Assembly: GCF_045635475.1 (NCBI RefSeq)
Contig: NZ_JBJGXI010000001.1
Span: 1 to 64,000, forward strand
Source: JBJGXI01 sp045635475
GTDB lineage: Bacteria; Bacillota; Bacilli; Bacillales; Amphibacillaceae
Length of the DNA: 64,000 bases
Direction: 5' to 3'
Under the pieces are notes generated by a model. It did not search any database. It was given only the letters and a program-made list of their open reading frames with translations, and had not been told where the DNA came from. Every line of letters begins with the position of its first letter. Position 1 is the first letter of the stretch. This document shows, in pieces, positions 26,012 through 33,880 of the stretch. The position numbers and the translations under genes are program-made.

Positions 26012-26475
26012 AAGGTGCCGATGCCATTTTGAACCAGTGCTCTTCTGTAGGAGAAGCCGTTGATATAGCAAGAAACATGATAAGCATTCCTTATGTAAAA
26101 GTAGATGAAGCCATGGCTGAGGAAGCTGTGAAAATTGGTGGAAAGGTTTCAGTTATTGCAACAGTAGAATCAACTATGGCACCCAGTGTGAGGTTAATAG
26201 AAAGAACAGCTGAGAAATTAAATAAAAAAATTGAAATAAATCAATGCTTAGTAGAAGGTGCATTAAATGTTTTGATGAAGGAAGGAGATAAAGAAAAGCA
26301 CAATCAGATGGTTCTAAGTGAAATAGAGAAGGTTGAACACGAAAGTGACGTTATAGTACTCGCACAGGGAAGTATGATTGTTTTATTACCATATCTAAAT
26401 CATATAAAAAAGCCAGTTCTTACTAGTCCAAGATCAGGAGTGATGGGATTACAGCAAGTTTTACATGATAGGTAA
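26012..26475 (+). pseudogene. Asp/Glu racemase family protein, 5'-truncated
   Basis: Homology starts immediately after the palindromic element with GADAILNQCSSVGEAVDIA, which holds the first catalytic-type Cys region, and runs through VSVIATVESTMAPSVRL, NQCLVEGALNVLMKEGDKEKH and VIVLAQGSMIVLLPYL to a normal C-terminus. About 70 N-terminal residues are missing, including the usual start and the first half of the fold. An ATG at 25978 within the element gives an open frame, but those residues are element-derived. Probably not functional. Confidence 0.8.
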
Positions 26476-26539
26476 TTTTTGAAATCAAATACGTGAAAAA
26501 TATTTAAGGCGTACCGATATGGTGCGTCTTTATCTTTTG

Positions 26540-26740
26540 GTGTGCCCGGCATGGGTGCAGGCTTTTGGGTGAAAGTCCCGAACAGTGAAGGCAGTAGTAG
26601 CTGTAGCTTATGGCAAGGTTATGGAGGGCGACCTTCATGGCTGAAGGAAGCCGGCGGTAAACTTCTGCTCCAGGATCATGTACCTCATGGCTAGTTGGTA
26701 CTGAAAGAGTCTGCCCTCATTTAGTGTAGAAGTTTCAAGA
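26540..26740 (+). ncRNA. Group II intron 5' fragment (domain I), no ORF
   Basis: GTGTGCCCGGCATGGGTGCA followed by GGGTGAAAGTCCCGAACAGTGAAGGCAGTAGTAGC and GGAAGCCGGCGGTAAACTTC is the conserved start of a bacterial group II intron. No reverse transcriptase frame, and no domain V-like GAGC...CGCGT hairpin, is seen downstream, so it is a truncated relic. It begins 65 bp after the racemase fragment, just past a weak hairpin (GGCGTACC/GGTGCGTC). Recognised from memory of the consensus. Confidence 0.7.
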
Positions 26741-26995
26741 AAAGATAGTCATTTCCGGAATTGTATCTAATTAGAATTATCAGACTCCGTTCCAATCGGA
26801 TAGTAATTAGATTTTCTATTATCCCCACGATTTAATTGGTACTCCAAAACTATGATGTAATAGTCCAATCATAAAGATCTGCAAGCAGTACTGAAGTTAA
26901 CTTTTCAGCTCTTGTATGTGAACTTACATAAACCTTACTACCTTCATTTGTGATAATTAACAAACCAAGTAGAACAAATATTGTGAATATTCATA
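26741..26995. other. Intergenic stretch with one hairpin
   Basis: ATCTAATTA (26765) and TAATTAGAT (26804-26812) form a stem with inner CCG/CGG pairing. A 16-bp imperfect palindrome, TTGTGATAATTAACAA, at 26948-26963 lies upstream of the next promoter and could be an operator. No gene is seen. Confidence 0.4.
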
Positions 26996-27024
26996 AAGAC
27001 ATAGATTGATAAATGGTTTATAAT
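26996..27024 (+). promoter_or_regulatory. Probable sigma-A promoter of the cyanuric acid operon
   Basis: AAGACA (27 bases 5' of the -10 end) and a perfect TATAAT at 27019-27024 are separated by exactly 17 bp. The promoter lies about 87 bp before the first gene. I see no clear GlnR/TnrA box (inner spacing of the nearby palindrome is wrong). Confidence 0.55.
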
Positions 27025-27110
27025 GAGAAACAAGTTAAATATAATTACATTAGATGTTACTAAACCTAACACACGGAAAAAGTTAGTAACTTTTGAAAGG
27101 AGTAATTTTG

Positions 27111-27818
27111 ATGCAAGTAGATGCGTCCCCGTACAATTGGCCATTTAACGGTGAGCTAGATCCAAAGAAAACCGCATTAGTAATTATTGATATGCAGGTT
27201 GATTTTTGTGGGAAAGGTGGCTATGTCGAACAGATGGGTTATGACATCTCGTTAACCGCAAAAGCAATCAAGCCTATAAAAAAACTTCTGGAGAAAGCTA
27301 GACTAATAGAAGATTTTACAATTATTCATACGCGAGAAGGACATCGCCCTGATCTATCTGATTTACCAGAAAATAAACGGTGGAGAAGCAAGCAAATTGG
27401 TGCTGAAATTGGCTCAGAAGGTCCGGCTGGAAGAATCTTAGTTCGTGGAGAGCCTGGTTGGGATATCATCGATGAGTTAAAGCCTGAGGAAGGTGAAATA
27501 ATTATTGATAAACCGGGGAAGGGTAGCTTTTACGCGACGGACCTTGATTTGATTTTAAAGAATAAAGGTATTACGAATCTTATTCTGACAGGTATTACTA
27601 CGGATGTTTGTGTTCATACGACGATGCGTGAGGCGAACGACCGCGGCTATGAATGTTTAATCCTTGAAGATTGTACGGGTGCTACAGATGATAATAATCA
27701 TTTAGCGGCACTACACATGGTCAAAATGCAAGGTGGCGTTTTTGGAAGTATTTCTAATTCGGAGTCAGTATTAAAGGCTTTGAATCCATCTATAAATCTA
27801 GTAACCGAGTCAATTTGA
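27111..27818 (+). CDS. biuH: Biuret hydrolase-like isochorismatase-fold amidohydrolase
   Basis: This is a 235-aa cysteine hydrolase. The triad positions are visible: Asp in ALVIIDMQVDFCG near 29, Lys in IDKPGKGSFYAT near 137, and Cys in TGITTDVCVHTTMREA near 170. In this family, close relatives cleave biuret to allophanate (BiuH) or peroxyureidoacrylate (RutB). The neighbours, a cyanuric acid amidohydrolase and an AtzF-type allophanate hydrolase, favour biuret as substrate (inference from context). ATG 27111 has GAAAGGAGT at the right distance; an in-frame TTG at 27093 overlaps that site and is rejected. It is the first gene of the operon. Confidence 0.75.
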   Translation: MQVDASPYNWPFNGELDPKKTALVIIDMQVDFCGKGGYVEQMGYDISLTAKAIKPIKKLLEKARLIEDFTIIHTREGHRPDLSDLPENKRWRSKQIGAEIGSEGPAGRILVRGEPGWDIIDELKPEEGEIIIDKPGKGSFYATDLDLILKNKGITNLILTGITTDVCVHTTMREANDRGYECLILEDCTGATDDNNHLAALHMVKMQGGVFGSISNSESVLKALNPSINLVTESI

Positions 27819-27940
27819 TCATTTTCATATACAGTCTTTTGCAAGAAATTATAGTTTGGAGATAGTTTGTCCAACTGCTAGTTGTTTCTAAGGCACACAA
27901 CCAGAATTTGAATGAAATAAAGATAAAAAGGGGATATTTT

Positions 27941-28945
27941 ATGTTAATCAAAAAGCTTTCCGTATTTTTAATGGTAACTGTGATCATGTTCTTGGCTGCT
28001 TGTAACGGTACTGCTAATTCACAAACAACAGATGGTACGGGTGAGGAAGAAGAATTAGAGAAAGTGGTGTTAAGACTGAAGTGGATTCACCAAGCGCAAT
28101 TTGCTGGTTTCTATGCTGCAAAGGAAAAAGGGTTTTATGAGGAAGCGGGACTTGATGTTGAGATTAGACCAGGGGGAGCGGATTTCCCATCTGTACAAAT
28201 GGTTGCGTCTGGAGATGAACACTTTGGTGTAACGGGAGCAGACCAGATCTTACTAGCTCGGGAAAAAGGAGTTCCGGTAAAAGCTTTATCTGTCATTTAC
28301 CGTGATTCACCGTTTGCGCTATTTAGTTTGAAAGATTCTGGAGTGGAAAGTATTGAAGACCTGGTTGGGGAAACAGTTGGTGTTAAGTTAGGTGGTAATG
28401 AAGAGCTTACATACCGTGCGATGGTTGAAAATGCAGGGGTGGACGGTTCTGAAATTACTGAAATGCCAGTTAAATACGATCTTAGCCCATTGTTAAGTGG
28501 TCAAGTGAAGGCATGGCCTGGTTATGTGATCAACGAAGTTATTTCAGCGCAGGAGCAAGGTTATGAAGTAAATGTGATTAGCCCGAGTGACTATGACATT
28601 AACTTTTATGCAGATACGATATTTGCTAAAGATGAATTAATAGAAAATGATCCTGAATTAGTAGAAAGCTTTGTGCAAGCATCTATGAAGGGTTGGCAAT
28701 ATGCACTAGATAATCCAGAAGAAGCGGCGGAATTCGGACTTGATTATGGAGAAGATTTAAGTCTAGATCACGAGATTGCGATGATGAATGCAAGTGTTCC
28801 ATTACTTCGTCCAGAAAGTACGCCACTAGGGAATATGGATGAAAGTGAGTGGGCAAGTCTGCAAGATAACTTACTACAACTAGAATTTCTAACAGAAAAA
28901 CAAGATTTAAGTGATGTATTTACGAACGATTTTATCGCTGAATAA
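27941..28945 (+). CDS. ABC transporter substrate-binding lipoprotein, NMT1/THI5-like
   Basis: The 334-aa lipoprotein has signal peptide and lipobox FLAAC (Cys about 20). The mature part begins with the THI5/NMT1-type pattern VVLRLKWIHQAQFAGFYAAKEKGFYEEAGL, which in this family binds pyrimidine-like or other small heterocycles. It belongs with the ATPase and permease that follow. Given the adjacent ring-opening hydrolase, cyanuric acid or a related s-triazine/pyrimidine is the likely ligand (inference). ATG 27941 follows AAAAGGGG. An intra-operon hairpin lies after the gene, which may raise its expression over the transporter genes. Confidence 0.8.
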   Translation: MLIKKLSVFLMVTVIMFLAACNGTANSQTTDGTGEEEELEKVVLRLKWIHQAQFAGFYAAKEKGFYEEAGLDVEIRPGGADFPSVQMVASGDEHFGVTGADQILLAREKGVPVKALSVIYRDSPFALFSLKDSGVESIEDLVGETVGVKLGGNEELTYRAMVENAGVDGSEITEMPVKYDLSPLLSGQVKAWPGYVINEVISAQEQGYEVNVISPSDYDINFYADTIFAKDELIENDPELVESFVQASMKGWQYALDNPEEAAEFGLDYGEDLSLDHEIAMMNASVPLLRPESTPLGNMDESEWASLQDNLLQLEFLTEKQDLSDVFTNDFIAE

Positions 28946-28995
28946 TAGACATCAATGATGTTTCGATAGGTAAAGACTAGTCTTGACTAGGGTGT

Positions 28996-29035
28996 AACAC
29001 ATCAGTGGGGGCAATCCCCCGTTGGTGCATTTTTG
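28996..29035 (+). terminator. Intra-operon hairpin/attenuator
   Basis: GGGGG-CAAT-CCCCC with flanking partial pairing (ATCAGT/GTTGGT) is followed by GCATTTTTG. It lies between the binding-protein gene and the ATPase gene, where partial termination is common in ABC operons. Confidence 0.6.
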
Positions 29036-29059
29036 ATTATTATCATAGGAGTTGTTCAC

Positions 29060-29881
29060 ATGATACAGCAAGCTCAAAGCACGATTGAGATTGGTTCTTT
29101 TCATGATCCGGATAGCCAGCAAGTAGATCATGAGGTTGCGGTTTCTCTGAAAAACTGCTCACTTTCCTTTGACGACGTTAAAGTGTTAGATGATGTTTCA
29201 TTGGACATTTATAAAGGTGAATTTTTATCGATTCTAGGACCAAGCGGTTGTGGCAAATCTACAACATTGAGGCTGATGCTCGGTTTACTAAAGCCTGACG
29301 GTGACGGCGTCGTGTCCTATGATGCAACGAAAGAATCAATCGGTATGATTTTTCAGAAGCCAGTGTTAATGCCATGGTTAACTGCTTTGCAAAATATTGA
29401 GGTGCCTCTTAACCTTGGTCCAGAAAAGAAATTTAATAAAAAGCAACGACGTGAAAAAGCGAATCATGCATTAGAGTTAGTAGGGTTATATGATTTTAAA
29501 GATCATTTCCCCCACCAATTGAGTGGTGGAATGCAACAAAGGATTGCGATTGCTCGTGCCTTAGCAGCTGAACCTACCATTCTATTAATGGATGAACCGT
29601 TTGGAGCGTTGGATGAATTTACAAGAGAAAAGCTTAATATGGAATTACTTCGGCTATGGAAAAGCCCGGATAATAATTTAAAAACAGTGGTGATGGTGAC
29701 ACATTCGATACAAGAATCGGTTTTATTGTCTGACAGAATCGCGATGATGACACCACGACCTGCTGCAGTAGATGAGATTGTAACCGTGCCATTATCACAT
29801 CCAAGAAACATTGATATGGAAGAACAACCGGGCTTTTATAAGACAGTGAAAACGTTAAGAAAGAAGGTGAAACAACAATGA
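29060..29881 (+). CDS. ABC transporter ATP-binding protein, NitT/TauT type
   Basis: This 273-aa ATPase has Walker A LGPSGCGKST, the signature LSGGMQQRIAIARAL and Walker B ILLMDEPFGALDEFTR. The NitT/TauT/SsuB subfamily is suggested by the wording of these motifs and by the partner proteins. It energises uptake through the permease encoded next. ATG 29060 has AGGAG 8 nt upstream; an in-frame TTG at 29033 lies in the hairpin's T-run and is rejected. The stop overlaps the next start (ATGA). Confidence 0.85.
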   Translation: MIQQAQSTIEIGSFHDPDSQQVDHEVAVSLKNCSLSFDDVKVLDDVSLDIYKGEFLSILGPSGCGKSTTLRLMLGLLKPDGDGVVSYDATKESIGMIFQKPVLMPWLTALQNIEVPLNLGPEKKFNKKQRREKANHALELVGLYDFKDHFPHQLSGGMQQRIAIARALAAEPTILLMDEPFGALDEFTREKLNMELLRLWKSPDNNLKTVVMVTHSIQESVLLSDRIAMMTPRPAAVDEIVTVPLSHPRNIDMEEQPGFYKTVKTLRKKVKQQ

Positions 29882-30633
29882 ACAAAATGGTACTCAAAGA
29901 TAGTATGTATCCGATTATTTTTGCTGTTGGAATATTTATCCTCTGGGAATTGGTTGTTCGAATCTTTTCTGTTCCAGTTTATTTATTGCCGGCACCAACA
30001 TCAGTGATTGCTACCATCGATAGTTCGTTATTAGGTCATATGATGGTGACACTTTATGAGTCCATTGTTGGTTTTATCATTGCAAATATTTTGGGATTCG
30101 CTACGGCGGTAATTTTTGTCCATTCGAAGCCGATCGAAAAAGGGATGTATCCTTTGGCAATTGCATTAAAAACAACACCGCTTGTGGCGTTAGCGCCTCT
30201 GCTAGTTGTTTGGTTAGGGACGGGATATTCTTCAAAGATTGTTGCATCTGTATTGATTTGCTTCTTTCCGATTTTAGTTAATAGTGTAAAAGGCCTTAAG
30301 GCAATTGAACATGAAGCTTGGGAACTTTTCACAACATATAAAGGCACAAAGTGGGAGATCTTTTGGAAACTACGTCTTCCGACAAGCTTGCCATATGTTA
30401 TGTCGGCATTGAAAATTTCAAGCTCACTTGCGATTGTAGGTGCAATTGTTGGCGAATTCGTCGGTGCAAATAAAGGTCTAGGATATGTAGTGCTCGTTTC
30501 TTCCTATCATATGGATACACCAGTAATGTTCTCCGCTATTTTTGCTTCTGCGTTATGTGGACTGATGTTATTTTGGACAGTTAGCTGGATGGAAAGAAGA
30601 TTAATCTTTTGGCAAAGGGTGGATGAAGTATGA
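29878..30633 (+). CDS. ABC transporter permease, NitT/TauT type
   Basis: This 251-aa protein has about six membrane helices and the EAA-type loop seen around WELFTTYKGTKWEIFWKLRLP. It is the membrane channel for the binding protein at 27941 and ATPase at 29060. ATGA overlaps join it to the genes on both sides, so it is cotranslated with the ATPase and the amidohydrolase. Confidence 0.85.
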   Translation: MNKMVLKDSMYPIIFAVGIFILWELVVRIFSVPVYLLPAPTSVIATIDSSLLGHMMVTLYESIVGFIIANILGFATAVIFVHSKPIEKGMYPLAIALKTTPLVALAPLLVVWLGTGYSSKIVASVLICFFPILVNSVKGLKAIEHEAWELFTTYKGTKWEIFWKLRLPTSLPYVMSALKISSSLAIVGAIVGEFVGANKGLGYVVLVSSYHMDTPVMFSAIFASALCGLMLFWTVSWMERRLIFWQRVDEV

Positions 30634-31691
30634 AGTGTTCCGTTGTTCGGGTTCCACATGCAGCACCAGATGATGTACGTGAACTAAAGGCCCAAATAGA
30701 AGCGGGAGTAATAGATCCGACGAAGGTAATAGCGGTAATGGGAAAAACGGAAGGCAATGGCTGTGTGAATGATTTTACACGAGGATTTGCGACACGGTCA
30801 CTGGATAGTTTTTTTGCCAATTACAGTCCTGCTTCACCTATATCGTATGTTATGTCTGGTGGGACAGAAGGAATTCTTAGTCCACACTTTACAGTTGTAA
30901 GTAGAGATGATGACGAAACGAGTGGTACAGCCAACCTTGAAAAAGCACTTGCGATTGGTGTAGCGAAAACACCGGCTTTTCTACCAGAACAGATTGGGAG
31001 AATGGAACAGGTACATGCTGTTGCTAAAGCGGTTGAAGCAGCAATGCAGGAAGCGAAAATTGAAAGTAAATCAGACGTTCATTTCGTACAAGTCAAATGT
31101 CCGCTGTTAACATCTGATTTGATTTATCGTGCAAGAAGTGAAGGTCATGCGTTAGTTACAGAGGATACGTATAAGTCGATGGGCTACTCGCGCGGTGCTT
31201 CAGCGTTAGGGGTAGCAGTTGCGCTTGAAGAAACATCACGTGAAAACTTAGATGAGTCAGACATCTGCCATTCCTGGGAGAAATTTAGCGGAGTGGCATC
31301 TACTTCAGCAGGAAGTGAACTAGATTATTGTGAAGTAATTGTTTTTGGTAATTCAAAAAGCGCAGTAGGACCCTTATTTATTGATCATGTTGTTATGCAA
31401 GATGCGATTGATGGGGTGGTTGTGAAAAGCATGATCGACAAGTATCCAAATGCAAGTATTATACAAGTATTAGCAAAAGCGGAGGCGGATCCGACAGGTT
31501 TTGTTCGCGAACGGAGACATACGATGCTAAATGATTCTGATATTAACCATACAAGACATGCCCGTGCAGTTGTTGGCGGAGTGTTAGCTTCGATCAGTGG
31601 AGACCCAATGATCTATGTGTCAGGAGGGGCAGAGCATCAAGGTCCTTCTGGTGGTGGTCCTGTAGCAGTGATTTTTCAACAAAATAAATAG
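30630..31691 (+). CDS. atzD: Cyanuric acid amidohydrolase family (AtzD/barbiturase fold)
   Basis: This 353-aa ring-opening amidohydrolase is built from three similar segments, each with a conserved Ser loop: VMSGGTEG near 80, ASTSAGSEL near 230 and YVSGGAEHQGPSGGG near 335. Paired lysines appear in VMGKTEGNG (near 37) and VQVKCPLL. The family contains cyanuric acid hydrolases and barbiturases. The nearby biuret hydrolase-like and AtzF-like genes point to cyanuric acid, which would give carboxybiuret and then biuret (established pathway chemistry). The ATG overlaps the permease stop. Barbiturate as substrate cannot be excluded from sequence alone. Confidence 0.85.
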   Translation: MKCSVVRVPHAAPDDVRELKAQIEAGVIDPTKVIAVMGKTEGNGCVNDFTRGFATRSLDSFFANYSPASPISYVMSGGTEGILSPHFTVVSRDDDETSGTANLEKALAIGVAKTPAFLPEQIGRMEQVHAVAKAVEAAMQEAKIESKSDVHFVQVKCPLLTSDLIYRARSEGHALVTEDTYKSMGYSRGASALGVAVALEETSRENLDESDICHSWEKFSGVASTSAGSELDYCEVIVFGNSKSAVGPLFIDHVVMQDAIDGVVVKSMIDKYPNASIIQVLAKAEADPTGFVRERRHTMLNDSDINHTRHARAVVGGVLASISGDPMIYVSGGAEHQGPSGGGPVAVIFQQNK

Positions 31692-31778
31692 AATGCTGAT
31701 TTTTGGCTGTATGGATTCACGTATAGTCTGGTTAGAATCGTTACAGAAAATAAATGTACCCAACTAGGAGGAATAACG

Positions 31779-32210
31779 ATGATTACTACGAAAGAAACAA
31801 AAGTGCTACAAGGCGATAAAATGAAATGGGCGCCAATGCCGGATCATATTAATTTATACCACCGTGAAATTGTATCTGCGCAAGAAGCGGATGATATGGG
31901 AATTAGTGCAAGTTCATTTTTATGGGAACTGATTGATGTAGGAGGGCAGGTTAGACCTCATTATCATGATGTTGCAGAAATCATACATATTACCAAAGGC
32001 AAGGTGAAGGTCCTTTGTAACGGCGAATGGAAATCGTATCAGGCAGGTGACACGATTCAAGTTCCAGCGGGGGCGATCCATTCTGTTGCAAATGATGATG
32101 TTGAAGCAACGGAACAACTTAGTGTATTCATTCCTGTTCAAAAAGAACAGCCGAAAAATGCTTTCTTTCATACGGTAATCGTTGAAGCGGACAACTATCC
32201 TAAAAAATGA
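31779..32210 (+). CDS. Cupin-domain protein
   Basis: This 143-aa single-domain cupin has metal-ligand motif RPHYHDVAEIIHITKGKV (two His and a Glu) and a second motif DTIQVPAGAIHSV with the last His. ATG 31779 has a strong AGGAGGAAT. Its role in the pathway is unknown; it could be a sensor, a small dioxygenase-like enzyme or an aid to decarboxylation of carboxybiuret, none of which the sequence proves. It lies between the amidohydrolase and the PucR regulator and is probably cotranscribed. Confidence 0.75.
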   Translation: MITTKETKVLQGDKMKWAPMPDHINLYHREIVSAQEADDMGISASSFLWELIDVGGQVRPHYHDVAEIIHITKGKVKVLCNGEWKSYQAGDTIQVPAGAIHSVANDDVEATEQLSVFIPVQKEQPKNAFFHTVIVEADNYPKK

Positions 32211-32225
32211 AAAGTGTGATAAGCG

Positions 32226-33863
32226 ATGATGAATAACAATTTAGGTTTTACATGTAGTGATGTTTTGCTCATTCCTCATTTTAATGAGGCGGTTGTACTA
32301 GCTGGTTCCAAAGGCATGCACCGGACTATTTCCCGTGTTAACGTCATGGAAGTGCCGGATGTGGTTGATTGGGTACGGCCTGGTGAATTTCTAATCACGA
32401 GCGGATTTCCATTTCAAGATCACCCAGAAATAATTACTGACTTGATTCCACAGTTAGTCGATAAAGGTGTAGCTGCTTTTGGCATAAAAACGAAGCGATA
32501 TATCGATAAAATTCCTGATCGGGCGTTGGAATTAGCAGATAAGCTAGATTTTCCTATTTTCGAACTGCCGCCATCAACTTCTTTTTCTGATGTGGTTAGG
32601 GAGATTATGGAACGCGTGCTCGTTCAAGAAGCTAGAAATCTATCGGTTTTACAAAGTCGGGTACAGAAAATGTCGCAAAAGCTACTGCAAAGTGAAGGGT
32701 TAGATGAATTTCTGCGGTCATTAGAGGAAATGGTAGAAAATCCAGTCATGATTGTAGACGATGTTAACCAAGTTATTTTGTCACCAGAGGCTAAGCAACT
32801 GATCAATGTGGTAGGTGATCATTCTTTCTTATATAAATTGAGAGAGGATAGTAAAACAGGTGTTTCCTTTATCAATATTCATGATCGAAGGATACGCGTC
32901 TACATTGCAAATATTAATACCAAACAACATCATCACTGTCTGTTGCTTTTGTTTGAATATAATAAAGAATATGCGGTCGTTGATCAGTTGACCATTGATC
33001 GGATCAGCATTTTAGTAGGGCTCGAAATGATGAATATCAATGCTCGGAAAGAAGTCGAATCGAAATACATCGACCAATTTTTGCAGGACTGGTTAACAGG
33101 AAAAATAGGTAATGATACTGATTTAAAAATGCGTGCAGATGCCTGCGGTTATCCATTAGATGATAATTCATCTTTCGTTGTTAGTGTTGCCCGGTGGCTC
33201 GGGAAAAAGCCAGATTCTGATTCTTTGCAACAACTAATCAAGCAGAACAGATCGCAGTTTTTGTTACATGGCATTCACGTTACTCTGCTAGAAGGTGAAC
33301 TTACTTTTTTACTTTCAAAATCAACAGAAACGGATCCAGAGATGCTGCTGGACAGTATTCATCGTCAACTAGAGGGACAATTCCAATTATGTATAGGAAA
33401 AAATGTGATGTATGTGAATCAAGTTTATGATAGTTACTTACAAGCGAAAAAAATTCATCATATTAGTACGATTTGTAATTTAGAGGCTGCTAACATGCGC
33501 TTTAATCAATTGGGTGTTTTTCAATTACTTTTCTTATTACCAGAGTGTGAAGAATTAATTGAGTTTAGAGCAAGGTTTATTACGCCGATTATCCAGTACG
33601 ATCAAAAGCATAATACGATGCTATTCGAAACATTAAAGGTGTACTTTAAAAATAATAAAAGCACGAAAAAAGCGTCAAAGGAATTGTTTACACACTACAA
33701 TACGATTGGTTACCGGATCGAACGTGTATGCGAAATTTTGCAATTGAAATTAGAAGATGGTGACGATATGTTATTACTTCAGTTGGCTGTTAAAGTGTAT
33801 GAAATGAGCCCACAAAACAGTCGAACATTTGAACACAAATTAACGCCAACTGTCAGCCATTAA
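32226..33863 (+). CDS. PucR-family transcriptional regulator
   Basis: This 545-aa protein has an N-terminal PucR domain (GMHRTISRVNVMEVPDVVDW, residues 30-50, and GEFLITSGF), a central GGDEF-like/CdaR-type region, and a C-terminal PucR helix-turn-helix (NNKSTKKASKELFTHYNTIGYRIERV) near 480-510. In B. subtilis PucR controls purine-derived nitrogen use. Here it sits inside the operon and probably responds to a pathway compound, in place of the LysR-type AtzR of Gram-negative clusters (inference). It starts at ATG 32226, only 15 bp after the cupin gene. Confidence 0.85.
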   Translation: MMNNNLGFTCSDVLLIPHFNEAVVLAGSKGMHRTISRVNVMEVPDVVDWVRPGEFLITSGFPFQDHPEIITDLIPQLVDKGVAAFGIKTKRYIDKIPDRALELADKLDFPIFELPPSTSFSDVVREIMERVLVQEARNLSVLQSRVQKMSQKLLQSEGLDEFLRSLEEMVENPVMIVDDVNQVILSPEAKQLINVVGDHSFLYKLREDSKTGVSFINIHDRRIRVYIANINTKQHHHCLLLLFEYNKEYAVVDQLTIDRISILVGLEMMNINARKEVESKYIDQFLQDWLTGKIGNDTDLKMRADACGYPLDDNSSFVVSVARWLGKKPDSDSLQQLIKQNRSQFLLHGIHVTLLEGELTFLLSKSTETDPEMLLDSIHRQLEGQFQLCIGKNVMYVNQVYDSYLQAKKIHHISTICNLEAANMRFNQLGVFQLLFLLPECEELIEFRARFITPIIQYDQKHNTMLFETLKVYFKNNKSTKKASKELFTHYNTIGYRIERVCEILQLKLEDGDDMLLLQLAVKVYEMSPQNSRTFEHKLTPTVSH

Positions 33864-33880
33864 TTTTTAGAAGGGAGACA

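Noticed and set aside
25978..26475. Intact 165-aa racemase gene from ATG 25978
   Set aside because: The first residues are translated from the palindromic element, and the family needs about 70 more N-terminal residues.
26948..26963. GlnR/TnrA binding site
   Set aside because: The half-sites resemble the box, but the inner spacing is two bases too short.
30630..31691. Barbiturase rather than cyanuric acid hydrolase
   Set aside because: The fold fits both, but biuret hydrolase-like and AtzF-like neighbours favour the cyanuric acid route; not fully excluded.
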